Below, piece by piece: positions 26,761-34,784 of a DNA stretch of 41,040 nucleotides. Each line of letters starts with the position of its first letter. The first letter of the stretch is position 1. Both the position numbers and the translations under genes were made by a program. The stretch is from a virus. The stretch lies in the IMG/VR virus record IMGVR_UViG_3300036652_002828, positions 1-41,040 of that record. The stretch is one strand, 5' to 3'. Below the pieces are notes generated by a model. That model made no database searches and had not been told where the DNA came from. It saw only the letters and a list, made by a program, of their open reading frames with translations.

Positions 26761-28291
26761 GCTAGTTAAAAATGTCGTATTTGATGATGAATTACATACT
26801 AAAATTGCCAGTGGATTACTGAAAGCTTATAACGTCGCAAAGGCCAGTTTTGGCCCTAATGCCGGCAATGCTCTTATCGAATACCCATACGGTGACCCGC
26901 TGATTAGCCGTGATGGTGTTACCAACCTTCGTAAGCTTATTCTTGATGATGCAATAGAGAATGCAGCTGTACAAACAGTCGTGCAAGCTTCAAAACATAA
27001 TGACCAGAGTGTTGGTGATGGCACGACCGGTACAGCCATACTAGCTTTTCATTTATACACTGCTGGTCGTAAATTAGTCGCGGCTGGTCAAAATCCTATG
27101 GTAGTCTCTCGCCAAATTATTGAGGCCGGCAACAATGCCATTGAAGAAATTGATAATCTTAAAAAACCACTTAACCCAAAGATGCTTAATAAGGTGGCTA
27201 CAACGAGCGCTGGTGATGAAGCTATCGGTGAGTTGGTAGCTGAGACTGTTAACGCGGTAGGTGCTGACGGCGGCGTAACGCTGGAAGACTTTGCCGGCAG
27301 AGGCGTTTATAACGAAATCGTTGAGGGCTTTTACTTCCGTAAAGGCCTGGTCAGCGCCTATCTAGCTAAAGACCCTGCCAACCTTGAAAGCAAGCATTTT
27401 AAGGCACCAATATTGGTACTCGATAAACAGTTAAGCGAACAAGGCGAAGCGGCCGAAATCATGGAGCGCATTATAGATAAGAAGTTCAAAGAGTTAGTTA
27501 TCGTAGGCGCGGTAGCTGGTGACGCCTTGGCCTTTATCGTGCAACTACGTCTATCAAATAAACTTATCGTCAGTATTGTCGACGCCCCATACGACGCCCG
27601 TAGCCTATTCCTTGAAGACCTGGCCCTAATGACTGACGCCACTGTAATTACCGAAGGTTTTGATGTCAACGAATTCGATATCAAAATGCTAGGCTTTGCT
27701 GAAAAAGCTGTGGTTACTACTAGCGGTACTACACTGCTTGGTGCCGACGGGCAAGCCGATAAGATTAATAAGCGCGTAAAAGAGCTACAGACCCAACTAA
27801 AGCAAGCATCTAGCCCAGTCGATATTGAAATGATACGGGCCCGGCTCTCACGTTTAACCGGTAAGGTTGCTATAATCCGAGTGGGTGGTGCTACCGAGAC
27901 CGAGCAAAAAGAAGTCAAGCTACGGGTGCAAGATGCGGTAGGGGCCGCCCAAGCAGCGTTAAAAGACGGTATATTGCCTGGCGGCGGTACTACATTAGCC
28001 AGACTTGATGTGGGCTTCAAAGAGGCGTTTGAGGCGCCATTCTTGCAGCTGGCACATAACAGCGGGGTAAATCCCGAGCGCTTATTGTTTCAGCTGCAAG
28101 ATGCGCCCAGTAATTTTGGCTTTGACCTTCGCAATATTACCGATAAGCCAATTGATTTAATCAAGGCCGGCGTAGTCGACCCAGCATTAGTTATTAAAGA
28201 AGTCGTTATCAACGCCGCAAGTGTTGCTGCCAAACTGCTTACAACCAGCTCCGGTATCACTCTGGCTAATCGAGATGAGAAGCATGACTAA
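26753..28291 (+). CDS. groL: GroEL-type chaperonin, 512 aa, TTG start
   Basis: Group I chaperonin. ATPase motifs: SFGPNAGNAL for the KFGPKGRNV loop, ISRDG (D54), SVGDGTT (GDGTT 88-92), the RVQDAV segment (D394, equivalent of E. coli D398) and GGG (410-412). The apical and intermediate domains are full length; the phage protein lacks the GGM C-terminal tail and ends NRDEKHD. The start codon is TTG at 26753, inside the end of GroES (8-base overlap), after AAGGGGCTACG. Probably folds the phage capsid or other virion proteins, or replaces the host complex. Divergence from cellular sequences suggests long residence in phages. Confidence 0.95.
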   Translation: MSKLVKNVVFDDELHTKIASGLLKAYNVAKASFGPNAGNALIEYPYGDPLISRDGVTNLRKLILDDAIENAAVQTVVQASKHNDQSVGDGTTGTAILAFHLYTAGRKLVAAGQNPMVVSRQIIEAGNNAIEEIDNLKKPLNPKMLNKVATTSAGDEAIGELVAETVNAVGADGGVTLEDFAGRGVYNEIVEGFYFRKGLVSAYLAKDPANLESKHFKAPILVLDKQLSEQGEAAEIMERIIDKKFKELVIVGAVAGDALAFIVQLRLSNKLIVSIVDAPYDARSLFLEDLALMTDATVITEGFDVNEFDIKMLGFAEKAVVTTSGTTLLGADGQADKINKRVKELQTQLKQASSPVDIEMIRARLSRLTGKVAIIRVGGATETEQKEVKLRVQDAVGAAQAALKDGILPGGGTTLARLDVGFKEAFEAPFLQLAHNSGVNPERLLFQLQDAPSNFGFDLRNITDKPIDLIKAGVVDPALVIKEVVINAASVAAKLLTTSSGITLANRDEKHD

Positions 28292-28490
28292 ACCAGAACA
28301 GTACAACGAATTTGGTGAAATTATTAAACAACCTCGACCTACTGCTACATACGAACGTAGACTATCTGCACATGACCAACATATTATTCACCGTACAAAA
28401 GACCTTTTTGATAGCGACTGTAGTTATTGTCAATCAGATGTCAAAAAATGGAGAAAACAACATAGAAGCTGGTGGTCAGATGATTTATGA
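28284..28490 (+). CDS. Small protein with CxxC, 68 aa
   Basis: Start at ATG 28284, 8 bases before the GroEL stop; an upstream in-frame ATG at 28221 lies over GroEL. The sequence has DCSYCQSDVKKWRKQHRSWW, possibly a metal site with a Trp/Arg/His-rich end. Unknown function; third gene of the chaperonin operon. Confidence 0.55.
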   Translation: MTKPEQYNEFGEIIKQPRPTATYERRLSAHDQHIIHRTKDLFDSDCSYCQSDVKKWRKQHRSWWSDDL

Positions 28491-28782
28491 AATTATTCTG
28501 GCTGCTGTACTTGGTCTACTTTGCGGCGGTATTGGCGGTTATTATCTGGGTCGCTACCAAGATGGCTTGATAGACAAAATACGAACACTGGAAGGGCAGA
28601 GCAGAGAAGAACCAAAGCCCGAGCCAGCAAAGCCTGTGGTGACTGGCGGTGCCTACCAGCCGCCCCATGAATTTAGTACCAGCGATAGTAAGCAAAAGGC
28701 CGGTATAGTCGAAACCAAGACGCCGGAGCTTCTTAGCTGGGAAAATGACAACGAACTAGCCAAATTGGAGCACGGCGGCTAA
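28480..28782 (+). CDS. Membrane-anchored protein, 100 aa
   Basis: Start at ATG 28480 (11-base overlap). N-terminal helix (IILAAVLGLLCGGIGGYYLG), then a polar, Pro/Glu-rich region (REEPKPEPAKPVVTGG) and an acidic end. No known family. Membrane topology resembles an Rz-like or secreted accessory protein, but neither is supported beyond that. Confidence 0.55.
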   Translation: MIYEIILAAVLGLLCGGIGGYYLGRYQDGLIDKIRTLEGQSREEPKPEPAKPVVTGGAYQPPHEFSTSDSKQKAGIVETKTPELLSWENDNELAKLEHGG

Positions 28783-28783
28783 A

Positions 28784-29035
28784 ATGGGATTTATAGGCGC
28801 TGATGGCAAGTTTTATACTGGCCAACCCAAGATGGCTAGTATCGTACCTCAAAAAACTAGTGTTTGGAAACAGAGTGACCATGACCGGCAACGGCAGGAC
28901 CATAAGGCTGACTTAGTACGACCGTACTTGCCTTCTGGTGAGCCCAACCCCGAGTTTATATCACTCTACCCAGACGAGAGTAAAGCAATATATAATTTTA
29001 TTCCAACAGATGAGGAATTAAGTAAGGAGCACTAA
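28784..29035 (+). CDS. Conserved-type phage protein, 83 aa
   Basis: MGFIGADGKFYTGQPKMASI, then SVWKQSDHDRQRQDHKADLV, LPSGEPNPEFISLYPDES. This G-x-DGK-x-Y.../HDRQR.DH pattern is one I associate with small phage proteins of unknown function. Follows the membrane protein by 2 bases. Confidence 0.6.
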   Translation: MGFIGADGKFYTGQPKMASIVPQKTSVWKQSDHDRQRQDHKADLVRPYLPSGEPNPEFISLYPDESKAIYNFIPTDEELSKEH

Positions 29036-29037
29036 TT

Positions 29038-29355
29038 ATGGGAAAACTTAAAGACGAAGCAACTACCAACGCAACCGAAGATGTGCAACAGCACAAACTA
29101 ACTGACGGCGAAATGAATTACTTACGCCTACTCAATATTGCCCTGCAATACCACACTATGGGTCAGAAAATCATGTCTGGGTTTTTGTACTATGTTTGTA
29201 CCAATCGCCTTGGCTACAAAGATGGCACCAATTTACAGTTTGAAGTTGATTTTGATAAGACCGATAATTTAGTTACTGTCAAAATGCTACCTATGAATGC
29301 TGCCGAAGCTGCTGCTGTTGCAGAGGGTCGAGAGACCGAAGCGCCTGCTAAGTAG
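29038..29355 (+). CDS. Unknown soluble protein, 105 aa
   Basis: Central helical part (DGEMNYLRLLNIALQYHTMG) followed by an alpha/beta end (NLQFEVDFDKTDNLVTVKML). Its ribosome site is nearly the same as that of SSB: AAGTAAGGAGCA(A/C)TAATT. Last gene of the chaperonin operon. Function unknown. Confidence 0.6.
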   Translation: MGKLKDEATTNATEDVQQHKLTDGEMNYLRLLNIALQYHTMGQKIMSGFLYYVCTNRLGYKDGTNLQFEVDFDKTDNLVTVKMLPMNAAEAAAVAEGRETEAPAK

Positions 29356-29381
29356 TCACTGCCCCTTTGGTATTTTCTTAC

Positions 29382-29410
29382 TTGACACATGTTCTAAAGT
29401 TTGATAAACT
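29382..29410 (+). promoter_or_regulatory. Promoter of the 29454-29909 gene
   Basis: TTGACA (29382-29387), 17-base spacer, TAAACT (29405-29410). The leader ends with TAGAAAGGCG close to the ATG, as for the gene at 15843. Confidence 0.75.
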
Positions 29411-29453
29411 CTTAAGGTACACTACTAACATATCGTAGAAAGGCGTAAAAACT

Positions 29454-29909
29454 ATGATACTCGAAACAGCTTACGGCAACGACACCTACATCTATAATGA
29501 TGGTGGCCGTGAAGAAGCAGGGTTTAAGGGCGATACCGGTGACTGCGTTACTCGTGCTATAGCCATTGCTACCGGCAAACCATATAAAGAGGTCTACGAC
29601 TTCGTTAATAATTTTGCTAAAGATGGCGGCACTCATGGTTCAACACGCGGCCGCACTAATGCCCGTACCGGCGTAATCAAAAAAGATACCAAGAAAATTA
29701 TGGCAGCGTTCGGCTTTGAATGGACCCCCACCATGCTCATAGGCCAAGGTTGCAAAGTCCATCTTAAACGAGAAGAACTACCTACCGGCACAATCATAGT
29801 CCAAGTGACCCGCCACGTTTGCGCGGTCATTGATGGCGTCATTCACGATAACCATTACCCGGGCCGTGACGGTACCCGTTGCGTCTATGGGTACTGGCGA
29901 GTAGCATAG
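29454..29909 (+). CDS. Papain/C39-like cysteine peptidase-type protein, 151 aa
   Basis: GDCVTRAIAIATGKPYKEVY (Cys at residue 26 region), later RHVCAVIDGVIHDNHYPGRD. The D-C-V-x-RA-I-A-I-A-T-x-x-x-Y pattern followed by (R/T)H.x.A.V.I.D.G.x.x.x.D is the layout of a small transglutaminase/papain-like or C39-like domain, with Cys, His and Asp/Asn as catalytic candidates. Such genes are frequent in phages, without a known substrate. It has its own strong promoter and leader. Confidence 0.7.
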   Translation: MILETAYGNDTYIYNDGGREEAGFKGDTGDCVTRAIAIATGKPYKEVYDFVNNFAKDGGTHGSTRGRTNARTGVIKKDTKKIMAAFGFEWTPTMLIGQGCKVHLKREELPTGTIIVQVTRHVCAVIDGVIHDNHYPGRDGTRCVYGYWRVA

Positions 29910-29913
29910 AGAC

Positions 29914-30075
29914 ATGATAGCTGTATTTATAATCGGTTTTATCATCTTATTCAGTCTGGCGACATATGATGAGCATTACCACGATAAACAACGCGCTGAT
30001 AGGGCCAAAAGAGCTCAGGCACGTATTATTGAGGCCCGAAAGGGTTATAGGAATCTTGGCGAACTAAAGCGCTAG
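29914..30075 (+). CDS. Membrane microprotein, 53 aa
   Basis: Hydrophobic start (MIAVFIIGFIILFSLATYD) then a very basic helix (KQRADRAKRAQARIIEARKG). Its last 12 bases overlap the stop region of the convergent 666-aa gene at 30064. Confidence 0.5.
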   Translation: MIAVFIIGFIILFSLATYDEHYHDKQRADRAKRAQARIIEARKGYRNLGELKR

Positions 30076-32064
30076 CTGACCTTGCATATTGCCAAGTATA
30101 CCCGACGTAATGCCGGCTGATTGGCCATTCTGCATCAGTTGTGGTACTAAACCGGCGGCGGCCTGTGGGCTGATTCCCAGCATACCGGCCAGTTGGTTAG
30201 CAATAGCTGAGCTTTGATGCTCATACGTATTGGCAGCGCTGCCTGGAATCAGGCCAGTAATATGACTCAAAATACCGCCGAGACCTTGTGCCCCGCCGGC
30301 GTTAGCAAAACTACCCGGTAAGCCATTCATCTCAGAGCCAAGTAACTGTTGTTTCTGAACCTGAGGGGCTAAAGCTTGCACTACCGGTGAAGTGCTGCTT
30401 AATAAATATGGGTCGACAGTTCCCATATGCATGTATTGGGCCAAGATAGAGGCCATTGAATTAGGGTCAGTAGTGCCACTGGCCATCATCGGTTGATTGT
30501 TCATAGTTCCCCCCATTGTACCACCAGCCCCAGGTTGGGCCAGCGGGTCGGCAGCTAAGTTTGGTGAAGTAGCGATGGCTGCACCAGCAGCAGGTGCTAA
30601 TTTGGCGCCCATATCACCGATACGAGATAAGGTATCTAAAATAGCCGGATTCTGGGCCACATGCTTAGCAGCCCCAAGCGCACCCGTTATCATACCAGCA
30701 TGTGGATTGACCAAGCTAGCAGCTGTATCAAGTACAGGATTACCGGTATTACCGGCATTGGGCTCAAGTCCAGCCTCGGCTGCAGCCCGGGCCTTGGCAC
30801 CGGTGCTGGTAACGATGTTACCGACCTTCTGGCCCTCTTCGCCTAATCGACCGATATTGATGTTCTTGCTAATCTCATCAAGCAAGTCTTGAGCCGTACC
30901 CCCATTAGTAACAACACCATTCAAGTGGTCAGCAAGTTGCGGCGTAATGTTAGCTGCCGGGTCGGCGGTAATATTACCCACTTCCCCTTTCAAGGCATCC
31001 GAGACTTCGGGACGATTATAGAGCGCATCTTTAACATTACCGCGCACATCGTTAATGACATTATATATAGCCCGTTGCTGTGGGTCGATAGCTCCCGTAG
31101 CTGCAGTCACAGTCGGTTTATTGTCTTGGGCTAATTGCCCTAGCTTAGTTGTCAGTGTTCGTAATTCGTTCGGGTCGGAGCTGACCTTAGCTATTGCAGA
31201 CCCGGTAGTTTCACCGGGTGCATTACCCATGTTTTCAAGTTGCGATAGCAATTTGGCAGCAGGTGTACTGGAAGGTCCTAAGCGGCCCCTCGCAACGGCC
31301 ACTGGCTCAAAACTTCCAAGCGTACCACTTTCTTTGGCTAGAGCGTCTTTTACAATTTGGGGGAAATGGCTAAGGTCAACAGGTCCCGAGTTGGCTAATG
31401 CACGGTTCAAAGTATCATTTAAGATATCATTTGACGTATTGGAAACGTGCACTAGATTACTAGGGTCTGCTATGTCATAGCCCATGTCAGTAACATGCCC
31501 CAGGCTATCTTTAGCATTCAGAGCTTTTTGTAACTGAGGTGAAACATCCTTATAAGTATTAGCGGCCGTATCAATCGCATCTTGGGCGGCAGTCTGGCTA
31601 GCCTCTTTAGCGCCCATATTTTCTGCCGCACTGCCGAGTTTACCTGCTACTCCACCAATGACCTTGCCGGCAGCTCCACCGGCGGCCCCACCTACTGCGC
31701 CCTCAATGCCAGCCGTCAAATCACTTTTATCAAGTATACTTTTACCTTCGGTAGCATTTTCAACTGCTTTACCGCCGGCGGCTCCCAGCCCAGACAGCCC
31801 AGCGGCAGCTAATAAAGATAACCCTCCGGTCTCAGGGGCAAGCAATAATCCACCAATACTACCAATTGTAGGTAACAGGTGAGTCAAGAAATTACCTGAA
31901 TGGGGTGGCTGTACTGCTGTTCCATTTTGTTGCAAACTCGCATGCAATTGGTCAGGCGTAAAGCCTTTAGCCATTTGCTCCTGGGCCCAATGCGAATAAT
32001 TACCGAATTGGCTGGGGTCAGCTTGAGTGGGAGAGGGCATAACTGGTGGTGATGCTGGATTCAT
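30064..32064 (-). CDS. Putative DNA-ejection/internal virion protein, 666 aa
   Basis: Start at ATG 32064 (one base after the upstream stop); a GTG at 32079 in the same frame overlaps the upstream gene. Gly/Ala-rich N-terminal 180 residues with a hydrophobic stretch (TIGSIGGLLLAPETGGLSLL), helical middle with DALYNRPEVSDALKGEV, then Gly/Ala/Pro-rich C-terminus (SSTSPVVQALAPQVQ). Composition and place (after the tail genes) fit a podovirus pilot/ejection protein that crosses the host envelope. A tape-measure protein would be an alternative, but typical long coiled coils are missing. Confidence 0.55.
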   Translation of the reverse strand: MNPASPPVMPSPTQADPSQFGNYSHWAQEQMAKGFTPDQLHASLQQNGTAVQPPHSGNFLTHLLPTIGSIGGLLLAPETGGLSLLAAAGLSGLGAAGGKAVENATEGKSILDKSDLTAGIEGAVGGAAGGAAGKVIGGVAGKLGSAAENMGAKEASQTAAQDAIDTAANTYKDVSPQLQKALNAKDSLGHVTDMGYDIADPSNLVHVSNTSNDILNDTLNRALANSGPVDLSHFPQIVKDALAKESGTLGSFEPVAVARGRLGPSSTPAAKLLSQLENMGNAPGETTGSAIAKVSSDPNELRTLTTKLGQLAQDNKPTVTAATGAIDPQQRAIYNVINDVRGNVKDALYNRPEVSDALKGEVGNITADPAANITPQLADHLNGVVTNGGTAQDLLDEISKNINIGRLGEEGQKVGNIVTSTGAKARAAAEAGLEPNAGNTGNPVLDTAASLVNPHAGMITGALGAAKHVAQNPAILDTLSRIGDMGAKLAPAAGAAIATSPNLAADPLAQPGAGGTMGGTMNNQPMMASGTTDPNSMASILAQYMHMGTVDPYLLSSTSPVVQALAPQVQKQQLLGSEMNGLPGSFANAGGAQGLGGILSHITGLIPGSAANTYEHQSSAIANQLAGMLGISPQAAAGLVPQLMQNGQSAGITSGILGNMQGQLAL

Positions 32065-32065
32065 A

Positions 32066-33001
32066 TTAGAATAAACCACCTAAGAAATGACCGGCCTTGG
32101 AAGCGGCGCCACCTACTGCATGGCCGACATCAAGAGCACCGGTAGCCAAGTCCTGGCCAATACGGCTAGAGCCAAGCTGCTGGTAAAGTGACGGACCACC
32201 CGGGTTAGCATACGGTGAGGCAGGGCTGCTTGGTCGAGCAGCACTAGCGCCTTGGGCAGCGGCCTTGTTAGCCATAGCAATTTGCTGCTGTATCTGAGAC
32301 GCCTGGGCACCATATAGGGCTGCTTGAGCCTGTGCTGCTGTTGCCTGAGCGTAAGCCTGCTTAGCTTGGGCGTAATATTGCTGTTGCTGAGCATTAAGCC
32401 CACCCTGCTGCGAGGCAAGGTTCTGATAGAACTGCATCATGCTACCAGCGCTGTCACGTTGATTGGTAGCATTGGTGAATACTTGCTGTAGACCTGTCAA
32501 AGTAGTTTGCTCACCCTGGATTACATTACCGGTGAACTGGTTAGAGCCAGTCTGAGCAGTCTTGTATAAGTCAGTCAGGCCGTTAACAACACCTTGGTTA
32601 GATGCGATGTTATTATTTAGACCACCGAGGGCACCGGCGTTGGCAGCAGCGAAACCACCGGCATTAAGACCAAACTTGCTGGCAGAAGTGTTAGCAAAGT
32701 CAGAATAAGCGGATAGAGCACCTGTGGCCTGATTTAAATTAGCTCGAGCAGCAGTCATTTGAGGTTCAGAATAACCAAGGTCGCCTAATTCTTTGGCTTG
32801 TTCAGTGTGATACTGATTACCAGCACTACCCTCGTTTTTCATGTAATCAGAATAACTACTAACATTCTTATTAGCGGCGTCAGCCTGGGCTTGATATTGA
32901 TTGTATTGATTTTGATAATTACTAGCATTCGACAGGTCGCTGTTAAGCATTGACTGCCCTTGAGCGAGAGCCTGAGTTGCTGCTGCATTAATATCTATCA
33001 T
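32066..33001 (-). CDS. Putative DNA-ejection/internal virion protein, 311 aa
   Basis: Gln/Ala/Ser-rich helical protein: IDINAAATQALAQGQSMLN, LNAQQQQYYAQAKQAYAQAT, AAQAQAALYGAQASQIQQ, with a Gly-rich hydrophobic end (VGGAASKAGHFLGGLF). This looks like P22 gp7/gp16/gp20-type ejection proteins. It starts a transcription unit with a promoter plus leader hairpin (33023-33094) and is followed directly by the larger ejection candidate. Confidence 0.55.
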   Translation of the reverse strand: MIDINAAATQALAQGQSMLNSDLSNASNYQNQYNQYQAQADAANKNVSSYSDYMKNEGSAGNQYHTEQAKELGDLGYSEPQMTAARANLNQATGALSAYSDFANTSASKFGLNAGGFAAANAGALGGLNNNIASNQGVVNGLTDLYKTAQTGSNQFTGNVIQGEQTTLTGLQQVFTNATNQRDSAGSMMQFYQNLASQQGGLNAQQQQYYAQAKQAYAQATAAQAQAALYGAQASQIQQQIAMANKAAAQGASAARPSSPASPYANPGGPSLYQQLGSSRIGQDLATGALDVGHAVGGAASKAGHFLGGLF

Positions 33002-33022
33002 ATGCTAACTTCTTTTGAATAT

Positions 33023-33041
33023 AAAAAACCCGCCTAGCGGG
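33023..33041 (-). terminator. Stem-loop with U-tract in the ejection-protein leader
   Basis: Minus strand: CCCGC (33041-33037) with GCGGG (33033-33029), loop TAG, then TTTTTT. Leader core GGCAGTTCATAGCCCGC as in cassettes 1 and 2. Confidence 0.7.
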
Positions 33042-33065
33042 CTATGAACTGCCTTAATGTAAGGC

Positions 33066-33094
33066 ATTATACTATACCCCGATATCATCTACAA
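33066..33094 (-). promoter_or_regulatory. Promoter of the ejection-protein genes (cassette 4)
   Basis: Minus-strand TTGTAG (33094-33089), 17-base spacer, TATAAT (33071-33066). A second hairpin GCCTTA/TAAGGC lies between the -10 and the leader core. Confidence 0.6.
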
Positions 33095-33563
33095 AAACAT
33101 GGGTTGTAATTGTCACGTTGGTACCTGTCAGAGTATTGGCCGACCCACCGCTATTAAATTTATCGACGATAATATAAACATAAGTCGCATCAGTTACCGC
33201 ATAAAGTGTAACCCCGTCAAAAGCAGTGTGACCGCCTAAAAAACCAGATTCCAAGAAATAACTTTGGCCACCCACCAACCCCGGGGCAAAGTTGGTGACA
33301 TTAAATAATACCTCAGGACTAGGTATATAAGTATAGCCGTGCTTAAACTGATACAGTGTCGTATAAGCGTCAGTAGCAGCCCCCGAAGGCTCTGGCGGGT
33401 CATTAACAATAGATAGAGTCAGCGTCACGAATCCATTGGTGTTTTGGGTGTCAATCTTAATAAATGGGTGCGACGTATTCATTACCACTTGACTGGCAGT
33501 TGAAGCAGTAACAGTAGCATCGCTGCCTGGGGCAGTGATTAATATACCGAAGTCTTGGGCCAT
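33072..33563 (-). CDS. Tail/virion structural protein, 163 aa
   Basis: Beta-type protein with FGILITAPGSDATVTASTAS, FVTLTLSIVNDPPEPSG, KHGYTYIPSPEVLFNV. Starts in TAATG overlap with the next gene upstream. The composition and gene place (between the large beta-rich tail gene and ejection genes) suggest a tail or head-tail structural protein. Exact role unknown. Confidence 0.6.
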   Translation of the reverse strand: MAQDFGILITAPGSDATVTASTASQVVMNTSHPFIKIDTQNTNGFVTLTLSIVNDPPEPSGAATDAYTTLYQFKHGYTYIPSPEVLFNVTNFAPGLVGGQSYFLESGFLGGHTAFDGVTLYAVTDATYVYIIVDKFNSGGSANTLTGTNVTITTHVFVDDIGV

Positions 33564-34459
33564 TAGTAGGTTACCGCCAATGGAGTTGAAGCGAACATTG
33601 GGTCGCGCAAAATGACTAACGTAGCACCGGTGTCAGGACTAGGTGGGCCCGAGGCCGTATAACCTATGTAGGCCTTATAACCATCGGTAAAAGTACGCGG
33701 ATAAGCCTGGCTATAATATGGTGCAGGATAATAAGAACCGGTCGATATGCCTAAGTTGCCGGCCAATGTGCCACCTAGCCTGATGAAACCATACACCCAA
33801 ACCGCGTAATTCAAACTCGAGGTATATTGAATTACGTTACCAATACCGGTAGCTAAGTTAGCATTCGGTATCGTCTTTTCTGTCTTAACAGCTAGAATAA
33901 GCGGACTCTGGCAGCGCGAATGCACAGAGTAGTCACGCATGTCTGTCGAGTGAATATCTTTATTAGGTTTTACTACTTTTACACCATAACTCGAATCATA
34001 AGCTTGTTTAAAAGTATCACCTGGCGCCAGGGTATAATCAATATCATTGCTTAGGTCCAACTGAAAAGCTTTTAAACGTATCTTGGTAGCAGTAAATGGT
34101 GGCGCACTGTTAGTGCCGCCACTGAGGTAAATATTATTTTTGTCGGCAGCACAGATAAAACGCTGGGTTACATTGCCAATGCCCGAGGGGTCAGGATAAT
34201 AAGCCCAACCGAAAACCAGAGGTGGAAATTGCAAATTATGAGCGATACTGGCCCTGCTGCTAAAGCCAGTAATCGTATTAGTGATAAGCCCGGTGTCAAA
34301 AGCCACTGGCAAACTGGGCCAACTACTAACAAATATCATATTCTGGCCGCTAGTCCTGTTAGCGTCATAGCCCGGTTTCGACAACTTAAAACCAACCGTC
34401 GTAGCCGGCGCCAGTCGCTTGGTGTTATCAACGTAAGGACTGGTCAGCGTACCTGGCAT
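33563..34459 (-). CDS. Tail/virion structural protein, 298 aa
   Basis: Beta-rich protein: LTSPYVDNTKRLAPATTVGF, IAHNLQFPPLVFGWAYY, NDIDYTLAPGDTFKQAYDSS, GNLGISTGSYYPAPYYSQAY. TGATG and TAATG overlaps at both ends. The many Tyr/Gly/Pro turns fit a tail component. Could be a receptor-binding or tail-plug part; no family is recognised with confidence. Confidence 0.6.
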   Translation of the reverse strand: MPGTLTSPYVDNTKRLAPATTVGFKLSKPGYDANRTSGQNMIFVSSWPSLPVAFDTGLITNTITGFSSRASIAHNLQFPPLVFGWAYYPDPSGIGNVTQRFICAADKNNIYLSGGTNSAPPFTATKIRLKAFQLDLSNDIDYTLAPGDTFKQAYDSSYGVKVVKPNKDIHSTDMRDYSVHSRCQSPLILAVKTEKTIPNANLATGIGNVIQYTSSLNYAVWVYGFIRLGGTLAGNLGISTGSYYPAPYYSQAYPRTFTDGYKAYIGYTASGPPSPDTGATLVILRDPMFASTPLAVTY

Positions 34460-34779
34460 CAGAAACCCCCGGGCGAATACCCCATGACCATGCGCGTCAG
34501 GCCGTTAGCATCTTGGATAGTATATTGCCCCTGTATATTTTGTTGGCCTGAATTTTGGCCAGATAGTAGATTAGTCGGGCTAGTCTGGGCTGAGGCTGAT
34601 TGAGCGTAAACGATATTCTCAAGGCTAACATAGGGCATAATGCCGAATGTATTACTTACTTCCCCTGTCTGGCTGGGATTTATCATAAAATTCATATTGC
34701 CAAAGGTGGCTGTATACATTTCAAACAGGCCGCCGGTAGTATTGGCAGCTAGCGTAGCACTGACAGCATTAGGTTGCAT
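34459..34779 (-). CDS. Tail-region structural protein, 106 aa
   Basis: NAVSATLAANTTGGLFEMYT, FGIMPYVSLENIVYAQSASA, YTIQDANGLTRMVMGYSPGG. Ribosome site GAGGGGAG before the ATG. Short Ser/Gln-rich C-terminus and beta-type middle. Role unknown; between two larger tail genes. Confidence 0.55.
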   Translation of the reverse strand: MQPNAVSATLAANTTGGLFEMYTATFGNMNFMINPSQTGEVSNTFGIMPYVSLENIVYAQSASAQTSPTNLLSGQNSGQQNIQGQYTIQDANGLTRMVMGYSPGGF

Positions 34780-34784
34780 CGGTG

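Noticed and set aside
27358-28020. 220-codon open frame opposite groEL
   Set aside because: It lies fully antisense to a clear GroEL gene and its composition is the mirror of that gene's codon use.
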